In this document: piece after piece, positions 19,192 through 27,939 of the stretch | Numbering within the stretch: position 1 is the stretch's first letter | How the letters are laid out: the number at the start of each line of letters is the position of its first letter | DNA from: UBA4416 sp035439445 | GTDB taxonomy: Bacteria; Bacteroidota; Bacteroidia; B-17B0; Aurantibacillaceae | Assembly (NCBI GenBank): GCA_035439445.1 | Contig: DAORKG010000002.1 | Span: forward strand, 62,001 to 126,000 | Reading direction: 5' to 3' | Length of the DNA: 64,000 nt | Made by a program: the position numbers and the translations under genes | Notes under the pieces: model-generated | Told to the model about the DNA's origin: nothing | Databases searched by the model: none | Seen by the model: only the letters and a program-made list of their open reading frames with translations

Positions 19192-19455
19192 TTATTTTAA
19201 ACCATCTGCTAAGTAAGGCATTAAAGCAATGTGACGTGCACGTTTAACTGCTTGAGAAACCTTACGTTGAAATTTTAATGAAGTTCCAGTTAAACGACGA
19301 GGTAATAATTTACCTTGCTCATTAACGAACTTTAATAAAAAGTCTGCGTCTTTGTAATCAATATATTTAATACCTAACTTTTTAAAGCGACAGTATTTTT
19401 TCTTTTTAACCTCTGCACTTGGAGGGTTTAAAAAGCGTACTTCATTTTTTGCCAT
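19192..19455 (-). CDS. rpsR: 30S ribosomal protein S18
   Basis: 87 aa, with the S18 core CRFKKLGIKYIDYKDADFL, LPRRLTGTSLKFQRKVSQAVKRARHIALMPYL. It pairs with S6 on the 30S platform, and rpsF lies 28 nt upstream. No ssb or priB lies between rpsF and rpsR, in contrast to many other phyla. Confidence 0.97.
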   Translation of the reverse strand: MAKNEVRFLNPPSAEVKKKKYCRFKKLGIKYIDYKDADFLLKFVNEQGKLLPRRLTGTSLKFQRKVSQAVKRARHIALMPYLADGLK

Positions 19456-19483
19456 TTTGTAAATTCTTTTTTGGAGTTAATAA

Positions 19484-19852
19484 TTAAGCTTCAGCTTTTT
19501 TAGTTTTAGCAACTTTAGCATCAGAGCCTTTTGAACGACGTTTGTCAGCCCAAGCAGCAGCATGTTTTTCTAATGCAATCGTTAAGAAACGTAATACACG
19601 TTCGTCACGTTTGAATTGTAATTCTAATTCAGCGATTTCTGTTCCTTTTCCAGAGAAATCAACTAAGTGGTAGAAACCAGTTGTTTTCTTTTGAATAGGG
19701 TAAGCTAATTTTTTTAAGCCCCAGTTCTCTCTGTGGTTAATTTTCGCTCCCAAATCCGTAAGGATTTTTTCAAACTTTTTTGCGGCCTCCTTTGCCTGAT
19801 CTTCAGACAAAACGGGAGTTAAAATGAAGACCGTCTCATAGCGTTTTTCCAT
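19484..19852 (-). CDS. rpsF: 30S ribosomal protein S6
   Basis: 122 aa, beginning MEKRYETVFILTPVLSEDQ with the S6 ferredoxin-like fold markers (NWGLKKLAYPIQKKTTGFYHLVDF, ELQFKRDERVLRFLTIALEKH). A short Lys/Ala tail is present. It is the first gene of the operon, with a clear -7 element 26-33 nt upstream of the start. Confidence 0.97.
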   Translation of the reverse strand: MEKRYETVFILTPVLSEDQAKEAAKKFEKILTDLGAKINHRENWGLKKLAYPIQKKTTGFYHLVDFSGKGTEIAELELQFKRDERVLRFLTIALEKHAAAWADKRRSKGSDAKVAKTKKAEA

Positions 19853-20173
19853 TATTATTTATTTTAAATTAGGGCTGCAAATATAGGCTAATTATTTGAT
19901 TCTGATATGATTTGATAAAAAAAATGTGATAATAATTGAGAGTTAAGTTAATGTATAAAAGCTATTTTTTTGTAAGTTACTGAAATACAGTTGTTTAATT
20001 GTTGAAGGGGCTCTAGAACAACATTTATATTTTTAAGGATATTTTATGTGATTTATGTATTTCTTAATTTAATAAATAGAAATATCTTTAATAAACTCAT
20101 ATTGTTGAAAAATCTACTGATACTAATAAATTGGCTTGGTATTATAATAGTACCTTATGGCAGTCTTAAAATC
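19853..20173. other. Intergenic region between rpsF and the transglycosylase
   Basis: About 320 nt between divergent genes. The left end holds the rpsF leader and promoter. The right part (20048-20173) is open in the transglycosylase frame from a GTG at 20048 and would add 42 hydrophobic residues to that protein. No RNA gene or repeat is visible. Confidence 0.5.
19878..19885 (-). promoter_or_regulatory. -7 element of the rpsF operon
   Basis: On the minus strand this reads TATATTTG, an exact match to the Bacteroidota TAnnTTTG -7 consensus, placed 26 nt upstream of the rpsF ATG. The -33 region is not convincing. Confidence 0.65.
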
Positions 20174-21169
20174 ATGAACTTCTTTATATCTATCATATTT
20201 ACCCTGAAATTTTTTGTACAACCACCTCCTGATAGTAATGTTGTATTCGATACATCTTTTGATATAAAACAAGATGTTATATCTGTATCGCATTTTAAAA
20301 CAAAAGAAAAGATGGATTTTGTGTTTAATACGCAGATTTATCAATTAGGCTGTGACACAATGCCTAATGTTAAGTTTTGGAGAACGATTATGAATTTGCA
20401 TAAGGATTCAGCCTTGTTTAACACGCCGCATACAAGAAATATTTTAAGTAAAGAGCATATCAGAGATTGGGAAAGTAAAGATTTAGTAAAAAAATCATGT
20501 TATAAAGATAGCCTTCGTAATTGGTATTGTTTAGATGACTCTGCACGTATTTTGCTAACAAACGGAAAAAGTTTTTTTTATGATTTCGAAAAAGCTTCTG
20601 CTAATTTTCACAGAGGCATTAATGATTTTATCGCAAATGGAGTAGATCCATGGTATGCACAAGCTATATTAATGATTGAGAGTCCAAATAAGCTGCAAAA
20701 ATCCAATGCAGGTGCTTACGGGTCTTTTCAATTGATGAAAGATGTGGCCAGATTGTTTGGTTTAAAAGTAAATAAACACATTGATGAGCGAGCTGATTTT
20801 GATCGTTCGGCTTATGCAGCATCTAGTTTAATAAAGAAAATATGTATACCGAAAACCAAGGAAATATTAGACTCTTTGGGAATTAAAAACTACAAGGAAA
20901 ATGAATTATGGTTCAGATTATTGGTAATGCATTCATATCATGCGGGTGCTGGTAATGTAAAAAGAGCATTATTTTCGTTTAAACCAACCGAAGGGAATAT
21001 GAGCTTAATCTATACACTTTGGAGAACAGAAACAAGGCACTTTAAATCAGCCTCACAAAATTATTCTCAGCTTGTGTTGGCAGCTATGCTGGAGGTAAAC
21101 GAAAAATTTGGGTTGGCCCCTAGTCAACTCAATATTGAGCCTATTCCCAAAGTTAATGCGTTGAGATAA
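20174..21169 (+). CDS. Lytic transglycosylase, SLT/MltD-like
   Basis: 331 aa from the ATG at 20174, chosen because it begins with a signal-like MNFFISIIFTLKFF. The frame is open from GTG 20048, which would give 373 aa with an extra hydrophobic segment. The SLT domain spans about 145-310. It has the catalytic Glu E169 in LMIESPNK, the AGAYGSFQLM motif, and a downstream HSYHAGAGNVKRAL that matches the GAGNV element of the family. It would cleave the MurNAc-GlcNAc bond of peptidoglycan in the periplasm. No LysM domain is seen, unlike MltD. Confidence 0.85.
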   Translation: MNFFISIIFTLKFFVQPPPDSNVVFDTSFDIKQDVISVSHFKTKEKMDFVFNTQIYQLGCDTMPNVKFWRTIMNLHKDSALFNTPHTRNILSKEHIRDWESKDLVKKSCYKDSLRNWYCLDDSARILLTNGKSFFYDFEKASANFHRGINDFIANGVDPWYAQAILMIESPNKLQKSNAGAYGSFQLMKDVARLFGLKVNKHIDERADFDRSAYAASSLIKKICIPKTKEILDSLGIKNYKENELWFRLLVMHSYHAGAGNVKRALFSFKPTEGNMSLIYTLWRTETRHFKSASQNYSQLVLAAMLEVNEKFGLAPSQLNIEPIPKVNALR

Positions 21170-21273
21170 CTTAGCATTTTTAGGCAATCTAACCTATTTG
21201 AAAAATGAATTTTTTTTGAAAATTGATTTTTATCTGATTTTTATTTTACATTTAGCTTATTAAAATTACCACT

Positions 21274-21948
21274 ATGAGAATTCTGATTATTGAAGATGAA
21301 AAATCGTTACGTGAAGATGTAGTTGATTATTTAACTGAGAATGGATATAAATGTGATTTTGCCACAACAATTAAAAGCGCTTTACAAAAATTAAGCGACG
21401 TGGTATATAGTTGTGCATTGGTAGATGTTGGTTTGCCGGATGGTTCCGGAATTGAAATTGTTGAACATATTAAGAAAAATAATCCCGAAATGGGCGTTAT
21501 TATTGTAACGGCAAAAAATGCGTTGGAAGATAAGTTGCAAGGATTAAAAATTGGAGCGGATGATTATTTAACCAAGCCATTCCACTTATCAGAATTAAGC
21601 GCTCGTATTTATTCCGTTTTACGCCGCAGAAATTTTGGTGGAAAAAACACATTGGTGTTTGATGGACTTGAAATTGATACAACCGAAAAAAAGGTAATTG
21701 CTAACGGCACTCAAATGCAACTAACCAAAAAGGAATATGAGATTTTAGTTTATTTAGCAAGCAACCCAACCCACTTAATTACTAAAGAAGCTTTAGCAGA
21801 TGCTATTTGGGGCGATAAGGCAGATATGGCAACTTCTTTTGATTTTGTATATAGTCAAATTAAAAACCTAAAGAAAAAATTAAACGAAGCAGATTTGAAA
21901 AACTACATTAAAGTAGTTTACGGAATGGGATATAAGTTTAAGGACTAG
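21274..21948 (+). CDS. OmpR-family response regulator
   Basis: 224 aa. The receiver domain has acidic pair E7-D8, phospho-acceptor D51 (ALVDVGLPDG), T79 and K101 (LTKPF). The C-terminal winged helix (about 130-224) ends with the usual VVYGMGYKF hairpin. It would bind DNA when phosphorylated by the kinase 10 nt downstream. The targets are unknown. Confidence 0.94.
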   Translation: MRILIIEDEKSLREDVVDYLTENGYKCDFATTIKSALQKLSDVVYSCALVDVGLPDGSGIEIVEHIKKNNPEMGVIIVTAKNALEDKLQGLKIGADDYLTKPFHLSELSARIYSVLRRRNFGGKNTLVFDGLEIDTTEKKVIANGTQMQLTKKEYEILVYLASNPTHLITKEALADAIWGDKADMATSFDFVYSQIKNLKKKLNEADLKNYIKVVYGMGYKFKD

Positions 21949-21958
21949 TTCTTAAATC

Positions 21959-23227
21959 ATGAAACTTCTTACCAAATCTAACATCTATACTACAATAACT
22001 ACTGTATTGCTTTTTGCAATGGGTATTTTTATTGTGTATCAGGTTATTATGATTCGTTTGGATAGCGAAGTAGACGAACAGTTATTATCAACTAAAGAAA
22101 AAATAGTAGAAGGCTTACATGATGGTATTTCTCCAAACGAGTATTTGGCAAATATTGGTCAAAAAATTTATGTGAGAAAAGTTGAAACTCAAACAATCTT
22201 TGGAAATCAATTTATTGAGTATATAGAAAAAGATCCTAAGGACCCATCCAGTGATGGAGATATTACTCAGCGTGAGTTACTTTTTCAAACAGCAGTAAAT
22301 GGTAATATTTATGAAGTTACAATCTGTAACTCATTAACAGAAGGAAAAAAAATTGGAGATTATATTGCGGTTGTTGTATTAATATTTCTTATCATATCTG
22401 TAATCATTTTATTTTTATTAAACCGATTGATTTCTGCATTTATTTGGTCGCCGTTTTATGACACATTGACTAAAATTAAAACGTGGAACATTAAAAAGAA
22501 TGAGGTTTTAAATTTTAAAACTACTGATATTGACGAGTTTCATTTACTAAATGATACAGTAAAGGATTTAACTCATCAAATCCAGGCAGATTACCATAAC
22601 TTAAAAGAATTTACCGAAAATGTTTCTCACGAAGCGCAAACTCCTTTATCAATTATTAGTACTAAGTTGGAGTTATTAATGCAGCAGGATAATTACAATG
22701 AAAAACAACATAAGTTATTGGTTCAGATATATAATGCTACCCAACGAATGCATAAACTGAACGAAGGACTAATTTTATTAACCCGTATCGAAAACAAACA
22801 ATTTGTTGAAACGAGTAGCATTGAATTAACTCATGCTTTTGATGAAAAAATAGAAGTACTGGAAGATTTTATTGAAGCCAAACAAATCACTATCGAAAAA
22901 CATTATAATAAGCAAATTACTAAAGAAGTTAACCCAATTTTGCTAACAATTCTATTGAATAACCTTTGTATTAATGCCATTAAGTATAATTTAGAACAAG
23001 GTGGTATTATTAAGATTACGGTTGATGAAGATTCTTTTTCTGTAGAAAACACCAGTTATATTGATAAAATAAACAGACAATTTTTATTTGATCGCTTTAA
23101 TAAAAATTCAATTTCAGGTTCTTTAGGATTAGGACTTTCGTTGATTAAAAAAATTGTTGATTTCTATAACTGGCAGGTGACGTATTCGCATAAAGACGGT
23201 ATGCATAAATTTAAAATTTATATGTAG
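21959..23227 (+). CDS. Sensor histidine kinase with degenerate ATP lid motifs
   Basis: 422 aa with two membrane helices (~10-32 and ~136-160), a ~100-residue periplasmic loop and a HisKA domain with phospho-acceptor H224 in NVSHEAQTPL. The ATPase domain has an N-box (LLNNLCINAIKYN) and a G2-type GLGLSLIKK. The G1 motif (DxGxG) is absent: the position reads FSVENTSYIDK. Such short HKs occur in Bacteroidota beside OmpR-type regulators, so it is likely functional, but ATP binding is not canonical. It is paired with the regulator immediately upstream. Confidence 0.88.
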   Translation: MKLLTKSNIYTTITTVLLFAMGIFIVYQVIMIRLDSEVDEQLLSTKEKIVEGLHDGISPNEYLANIGQKIYVRKVETQTIFGNQFIEYIEKDPKDPSSDGDITQRELLFQTAVNGNIYEVTICNSLTEGKKIGDYIAVVVLIFLIISVIILFLLNRLISAFIWSPFYDTLTKIKTWNIKKNEVLNFKTTDIDEFHLLNDTVKDLTHQIQADYHNLKEFTENVSHEAQTPLSIISTKLELLMQQDNYNEKQHKLLVQIYNATQRMHKLNEGLILLTRIENKQFVETSSIELTHAFDEKIEVLEDFIEAKQITIEKHYNKQITKEVNPILLTILLNNLCINAIKYNLEQGGIIKITVDEDSFSVENTSYIDKINRQFLFDRFNKNSISGSLGLGLSLIKKIVDFYNWQVTYSHKDGMHKFKIYM

Positions 23228-23249
23228 TTTCGTTTCCTAAAAACTATTC

Positions 23250-23690
23250 ATGGCAATTTCTATTTGGCATACAGAGCCCAATTTATCTGATATTAATTCT
23301 TTAAATAAAAATACCCTAGGCGAAACTTTAGGGATTGAATTTACAGAAATAGGTTCCAACTACCTAGTTGCTACTATGCCGGTTGATGAAAGAACTAAGC
23401 AGCCCTTTGGTTTATTGCATGGAGGCGCAAATGTGGCATTAGCAGAAACACTGGGCAGTGTGGCTTCATTGCTTGCGATTAATAGTGAAGTGTTTATTGG
23501 AGTAGGCGTTGAGATAAATGCAAATCATATTAAAGCGGTGCTAAGTGGCAAAGTAAAAGGTATTTGCTCTCCCTTAAATGTTGCCGGAAAAAATCATGTA
23601 TGGGATATTAAAATTTATAATGAGGCAAATGAATTAACATGTGTTTCAAGATTTACGTGTACTATTATTCCTAAAAGCAAATTTGTATAA
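23250..23690 (+). CDS. PaaI-type hot-dog thioesterase
   Basis: 146 aa, single hot-dog fold. It shows the HGG motif (H57) followed by E66 in HGGANVALAETLGSVAS, the signature of PaaI/YbgC-type acyl-CoA thioesterases including DHNA-CoA hydrolase (MenI). The specific substrate cannot be read from sequence. The stop overlaps the next start (TAATG), so it is coupled to the lipase gene. Confidence 0.85.
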   Translation: MAISIWHTEPNLSDINSLNKNTLGETLGIEFTEIGSNYLVATMPVDERTKQPFGLLHGGANVALAETLGSVASLLAINSEVFIGVGVEINANHIKAVLSGKVKGICSPLNVAGKNHVWDIKIYNEANELTCVSRFTCTIIPKSKFV

Positions 23691-24787
23691 TGCTAAAGCT
23701 TAGAGTTCTTTTCTTAATATTCTCTATTCCCTTTGTTTTAATTTCTCAAACCAAATTAAAACCTGGTTTTGACGCACAAGAATTTTTGGATGTATTACAT
23801 TTAGAATGGGCACATCAGGACAGTGGAAGTAAATACGCTCCAAAAACATTACCTGTAAATTATAAAAGAGTATACCGTTCCCCAGAAGTTGGTTTAAAAA
23901 ATAAAGTTGATTTTTGGTTAAGAGATGATTCTGTTGGCGTTATTTGTTTGCGATATACTGTTGGAGGTACTAGTTGGTTAGAAAACTTTTATAGTGGACT
24001 TATTAAAGCTAAAGGCACACTAAAGCTAAATGATAGTACAAGCTTTAATTATAATTTCTCAAATGATGAAAAAGCCTTTGTTCATCATGGTTGGGCCATT
24101 GGAACTTGCCATTTAGCACCTTATGTTACCAAAAAAATAAACGAGTACTATAAATTAGGTGTTAGAGAATTTATCATTGTTGGTCACAGTCAAGGAGCAG
24201 CCTTGTCTTTTTTAATGCGATCATATTTACAATATGCCTCAGATTCTATTGTACCAAAAGATATAACTTATAAAGTGTATTGTTGTGCTGCCCCTAAACC
24301 GGGTAACATGTTCTACTCGTATGATTTCGATTTTATTACCAGAGATGGTTGGGCTTATCGTATAGTAAATACAAGTGATTGGGTTCCGCAAACACCTTTT
24401 TCAGTTCAAACTATTGGCGATTTACATCCAACAAATCCATTTGCTAAGAGAAAAGAGATTATGAAACGCAGATTGAAAAAGCCTTTTATTCGTTTATATG
24501 TAAACCATGCAGTTAAGGATATGGAAGACGCTGCTAAAAAAACAAACAAAAAGTATCACAAATACCTCACTAAACGAATGGGAGTTTTTGTGAAGAAAAA
24601 TCTTACAGAATATAAGGACCCAAATATTGAAAAAAGTAACTTTTATATGCCTGCGGGAGTTCCTATAATCTTGCAGCCGGATAGCACGTATGATGAAAAA
24701 TTTAAGTTTGATGGGGAAAATGTATTTCTTCATCATATGTTTGAGCCATACATATTCCTCACCGAACATTATTATCTCAAAAAATAG
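23690..24787 (+). CDS. Secreted class-3-like lipase, alpha/beta hydrolase
   Basis: 365 aa with an N-terminal signal peptide (~1-19, ending VLISQ). The nucleophile elbow is GHSQGAAL (S167) after the strand EFIIVG, in the context of Lipase_3 proteins, with a preceding VHHGW oxyanion-type segment. The Asp and His of the triad are probably in NTSDWVPQ and the H-rich C-terminus (FLHHMFEPY). It would act on lipids or esters outside the inner membrane. It overlaps the thioesterase gene by one base. Confidence 0.8.
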   Translation: MLKLRVLFLIFSIPFVLISQTKLKPGFDAQEFLDVLHLEWAHQDSGSKYAPKTLPVNYKRVYRSPEVGLKNKVDFWLRDDSVGVICLRYTVGGTSWLENFYSGLIKAKGTLKLNDSTSFNYNFSNDEKAFVHHGWAIGTCHLAPYVTKKINEYYKLGVREFIIVGHSQGAALSFLMRSYLQYASDSIVPKDITYKVYCCAAPKPGNMFYSYDFDFITRDGWAYRIVNTSDWVPQTPFSVQTIGDLHPTNPFAKRKEIMKRRLKKPFIRLYVNHAVKDMEDAAKKTNKKYHKYLTKRMGVFVKKNLTEYKDPNIEKSNFYMPAGVPIILQPDSTYDEKFKFDGENVFLHHMFEPYIFLTEHYYLKK

Positions 24788-24903
24788 GTAGTTAGTCCCC
24801 AAATTTTAGCCAATTAACCACTTTAATAGTCGTTTATCTAAAATCTGTAAATTGTTTGGCAAATTCTGTTAAATTAGCCCCCGATTTTAAACTAAAACGA
24901 TCT

Positions 24904-27069
24904 ATGAAAAAACTAGTACTATCCATTGTATTATTATCATTCTTGTTTCAGCCAATTGCTAAAGCGGATGAGGGAATGTGGCTACCTATGTTACTTGGCG
25001 AACAAGTATATGCTGATATGGTTAAAAAGGGACTTAAAGTATCCAAAGAACAATTATATAGCATGAATCAAGCTTGTATTAAAGATGCCATCATTATTTT
25101 TGGTGGAGGCTGTACAGGTGAGATTGTAAGTAAAGAAGGATTAATTTTTACTAATCATCACTGTGGCTATAATGCCATTGCAGCTGCAAGTTCAGTTGAA
25201 CATAACTACCTAAGAGATGGTTTTTGGGCAAAAACTAAAGCCGAAGAAATTTATGCACCAGGCGTTCATGCTCAATTTTTAATAAAAATAGTTGATGTTA
25301 CAGATAAAGTAAACGAAAAAATCAAGGATATTGCTCCTTTAGAATTAACTCAAAAATTACCTGGGATTTTGGCTGAAATGGCTACAAAAGAAACAGAAGG
25401 AACAACTTACGAGGGACGTATTGCTTCTATGTTTAAAGCTAACCAATTCTTATTATTTGTTTATGAACGTTACAAAGATGTTCGTTTAGTTGGTACTCCT
25501 CCTGAGAGTATTGGTAAATTTGGTGGAGATACTGATAACTGGGAATGGCCTCGTCATACAGGAGATTTTTCAATTTTCCGTGTTTATACAAATAAAGACG
25601 GTAAAGCAGCAGATTATGCAGCAGATAATGTTCCTTTAAAATCTAAATATTCATTACCAGTTTCTATTAAAGGGGTAAAAGATGGTGACTACACCATGAT
25701 TTGGGGTTATCCCGGTGGAACAAACCGTTACGAAACTTCTTATGGAGTTAAATTAAAAACTGATATCGAAAATCCATCTTTAGTAGATTTACGTGATGCT
25801 CGTTTAAAATTCATGTTAGAGGAAATGAAAAAAGATCCTGCTGTAAAAATTCAATTAGCAGGTAGCTATGCAGGTATTGCAAACTACTGGAAGTTTTTTG
25901 ACGGAGAATCTAAACAACTTTTGAAATTCAAAACCTACGAAGAGAAACAAGCTAACGAGGCAGCATTTTTAGCTTGGGCAAAAGGTAAACCTGAATTTGA
26001 AAATGTGTTTAACGAGTATCAAAAAATTTATGATGCTTGGAGACCATTTGCAAAACAACGTGTTTATATGACAGAAGGCATTTTTGGTTCACCATTAATC
26101 GCTTTTGCATCTTCACTACAAAAATTAGATGCTACTTTAAGTAAAAAAGATGTTACTAAAGAAGAAATTACAAAAGCTGCTGAAGGAGTAAAAACGGCCC
26201 GTGCAAATTTCATTAAAGGAGAAAATATTGTTTCTGATAAAAATATTTTAGCATTTGTAACTCAAGCATTCTATAATGATATCGACGCTGCTCAGCATCC
26301 TGCAGGTTTTTATTCAATGATTAACAACAAGTTTGGAGATTTAAAAACAAAATCTACTTACGAGGCTTTTTCTAATTATGTATTTTCAAATACTGCATTT
26401 TTAGACAATTCTAAATGGGATGCTTTTATTGCAAATCCTGACACAGCTTCTTTACATAAAGATCCTGCATTTATGGTAGCAAATGCATTTAATACAAATT
26501 TCAATTCTAAATATGCAAAAGCGTTTGCTGATTTTAATGCTCAAAATTTTGTATTAGGTAAATCCTATTTAAAGGGTGTATTAGAGATGAATAAAGGCAA
26601 GAAAATGTATCCTGATGCTAACTTTACTATGCGTGTGAGCTACGGTAATGTAAAATCATATTCCCCTAGAGATGCCGTAAAATACAGTCATATTTGTACT
26701 TTATCAGGTGTATTAGAAAAATACAAACCAGGTGATTATGAATTTGATGCTCCGGCAAAATTAATTGAATTAGCTAAGAAAAAAGACTTTGGTCAATACG
26801 CTGATCCAGCTGCAAAAGATATCGTTGTATCGTTTATTAGTTCTAATGATATCACAGGTGGTAACTCAGGTTCTCCTGTGATTAATGCTAATGGCGAATT
26901 AATTGGTTTAGCGTTTGATGGTAATTATGAGGCGTTAAGCCATAAAATTAAGTTCGACAAAGATTTAAATCGTACCATTAATCTAGATGTTCGCTATTTA
27001 TTATGGGTAGTTGAGAAATTGGGAGGTGCTACAAACATTATTAATGAGTTGGACATTAGAAAGATGTAG
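24904..27069 (+). CDS. S46-family dipeptidyl peptidase (DPP7/DPP11-like)
   Basis: 721 aa from the ATG at 24904, which begins a clean signal peptide (MKKLVLSIVLLSFLFQPIAKADEG). A frame-extending ATG at 24856 adds 16 residues and was not used. The chymotrypsin-like triad is visible: the His in TNHHCGY (H85/H86), the Asp in WPRHTGDFS (D221) and the Ser in GGNSGSPV (S655). S46 enzymes are periplasmic exopeptidases releasing dipeptides from peptides. S1-pocket preference (hydrophobic or acidic) is not assigned. It is monocistronic with a strong terminator. Confidence 0.93.
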   Translation: MKKLVLSIVLLSFLFQPIAKADEGMWLPMLLGEQVYADMVKKGLKVSKEQLYSMNQACIKDAIIIFGGGCTGEIVSKEGLIFTNHHCGYNAIAAASSVEHNYLRDGFWAKTKAEEIYAPGVHAQFLIKIVDVTDKVNEKIKDIAPLELTQKLPGILAEMATKETEGTTYEGRIASMFKANQFLLFVYERYKDVRLVGTPPESIGKFGGDTDNWEWPRHTGDFSIFRVYTNKDGKAADYAADNVPLKSKYSLPVSIKGVKDGDYTMIWGYPGGTNRYETSYGVKLKTDIENPSLVDLRDARLKFMLEEMKKDPAVKIQLAGSYAGIANYWKFFDGESKQLLKFKTYEEKQANEAAFLAWAKGKPEFENVFNEYQKIYDAWRPFAKQRVYMTEGIFGSPLIAFASSLQKLDATLSKKDVTKEEITKAAEGVKTARANFIKGENIVSDKNILAFVTQAFYNDIDAAQHPAGFYSMINNKFGDLKTKSTYEAFSNYVFSNTAFLDNSKWDAFIANPDTASLHKDPAFMVANAFNTNFNSKYAKAFADFNAQNFVLGKSYLKGVLEMNKGKKMYPDANFTMRVSYGNVKSYSPRDAVKYSHICTLSGVLEKYKPGDYEFDAPAKLIELAKKKDFGQYADPAAKDIVVSFISSNDITGGNSGSPVINANGELIGLAFDGNYEALSHKIKFDKDLNRTINLDVRYLLWVVEKLGGATNIINELDIRKM

Positions 27070-27088
27070 TTTATTTTCAAATTACTTT

Positions 27089-27119
27089 AAAGCCCAATTA
27101 TTTAATTGGGCTTTTTTTA
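27089..27119 (+). terminator. Intrinsic terminator after the S46 peptidase
   Basis: The stem AAAGCCCAATTA / TAATTGGGCTTT with a short loop is followed by a T-run. Confidence 0.9.
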
Positions 27120-27145
27120 TGGTTTTTATTAAGCATAAAGTATCG

Positions 27146-27153
27146 TATATTTG
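27146..27153 (+). promoter_or_regulatory. -7 promoter element of the small membrane protein gene
   Basis: TATATTTG matches TAnnTTTG, 20 nt upstream of the ATG at 27173. Confidence 0.55.
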
Positions 27154-27172
27154 ATATAGAATAATAAAATCC

Positions 27173-27565
27173 ATGAACTTTTTAGCTAAACTATTTATTT
27201 CAACTTTTGCAGTTTTAATTACGTCTTATTTTTTAGACGGAGTAACAATAGGGGTAAATCAATTTTTTAAAGTTGACTCTCCTGAGATTAATAAATTTAT
27301 GACAGCATTTTTAGTAGCTGTTGTTTTAGCGTTTCTTAATACTATTGTAAAACCTATTCTTACTATTTTATCATTGCCAATTACCTTTTTCACTTTAGGA
27401 TTGTTTCTATTGGTAATAAATGCCTTTATCATCTTATTTGCCGATAAATTGGTTGATGGATTTAAAGTAGATGGTTTTTGGACAGCTCTTTGGTTTAGTT
27501 TGGTGTTGTCTTTTGTTAATGCAATTTTAGAAGCCTTTAGTGGAAGTAAAACAAAGGAAAATTAA
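27173..27565 (+). CDS. Phage-holin-family 4-TM membrane protein (PF04020-like)
   Basis: 130 aa, almost entirely hydrophobic, with four predicted membrane helices (about 4-22, 42-62, 66-88, 95-116). The FLNTIVKPILTILSLPITFFTLGLFLLVINA pattern is the hallmark of the so-called mycobacterial four-TM phage holin superfamily, widely chromosomal in bacteria and not evidence for a prophage. The function in cells is unknown. Confidence 0.85.
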   Translation: MNFLAKLFISTFAVLITSYFLDGVTIGVNQFFKVDSPEINKFMTAFLVAVVLAFLNTIVKPILTILSLPITFFTLGLFLLVINAFIILFADKLVDGFKVDGFWTALWFSLVLSFVNAILEAFSGSKTKEN

Positions 27566-27614
27566 ATTATTTGAATATTTTTAGTAAATTAGATTAATCT
27601 TAAAAATTTTAATC

Positions 27615-27797
27615 ATGAAAATAAGCAACATTTTTAAAAAACAAAATCAAAAAAACAAATTGAATAAAATTGAAGTTTTGAATAATTCTCAATTAGAGAA
27701 AGTTATTGGTGGCGCTGATACTATTGAAACTGAAGTGCCTGTAGAAAACTCTAGAACGTATAAACCTGGACAGGTAAAGTGGGGTAATGTAAAATAA
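27615..27797 (+). CDS. Small peptide with a double-glycine leader (putative natural-product or bacteriocin-type precursor)
   Basis: 60 aa. A lysine-rich N-terminus is followed by LNKIEVLNNSQLEKVIGG, with GG at residues 32-33. The spacing of hydrophobic residues (L22, L27, V30, I31) before GG matches double-glycine leaders cleaved by C39 peptidase ABC transporters, as in the Bacteroidota GG-leader precursor families. The 27-residue core (ADTIETEV... to the end) has no cysteine and ends basic. No maturase or exporter gene is in the window, so the function is uncertain. The gene has its own terminator 19 nt after the stop. Confidence 0.6.
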   Translation: MKISNIFKKQNQKNKLNKIEVLNNSQLEKVIGGADTIETEVPVENSRTYKPGQVKWGNVK

Positions 27798-27815
27798 TTC
27801 TTAATTTTTCAATTT

Positions 27816-27846
27816 TAAAAAGCAGTTTAATAAAACTGCTTTTTTT
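27816..27846 (+). terminator. Intrinsic terminator after the GG-leader peptide
   Basis: AAAAAGCAGTTT / AAACTGCTTTTT stem with a 4-nt loop and T-run. Confidence 0.9.
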
Positions 27847-27926
27847 GTTTAGATGCACTTTATCTACTCAGGGTTTAAGCCAGTTAAAAAACGTTAACAG
27901 CTCAGGTTTTCAATAGTTTACTTTAT

Positions 27927-27934
27927 TACATTTG
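27927..27934 (+). promoter_or_regulatory. -7 promoter element only 5 nt before the kinase ATG
   Basis: TACATTTG fits TAnnTTTG, and the ATG is at 27940. If this is the -7 box, transcription would start at or within a base or two of the start codon, giving a leaderless mRNA. Confidence 0.5.
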
Positions 27935-27939
27935 TTAAA

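Noticed and set aside
24856..24903. Upstream start of the S46 peptidase
   Set aside because: The next ATG begins a textbook signal peptide; the upstream 16 residues would bury it.
27173..27565. Prophage, from the holin-like gene
   Set aside because: No other phage gene is present and this membrane family is common on chromosomes.
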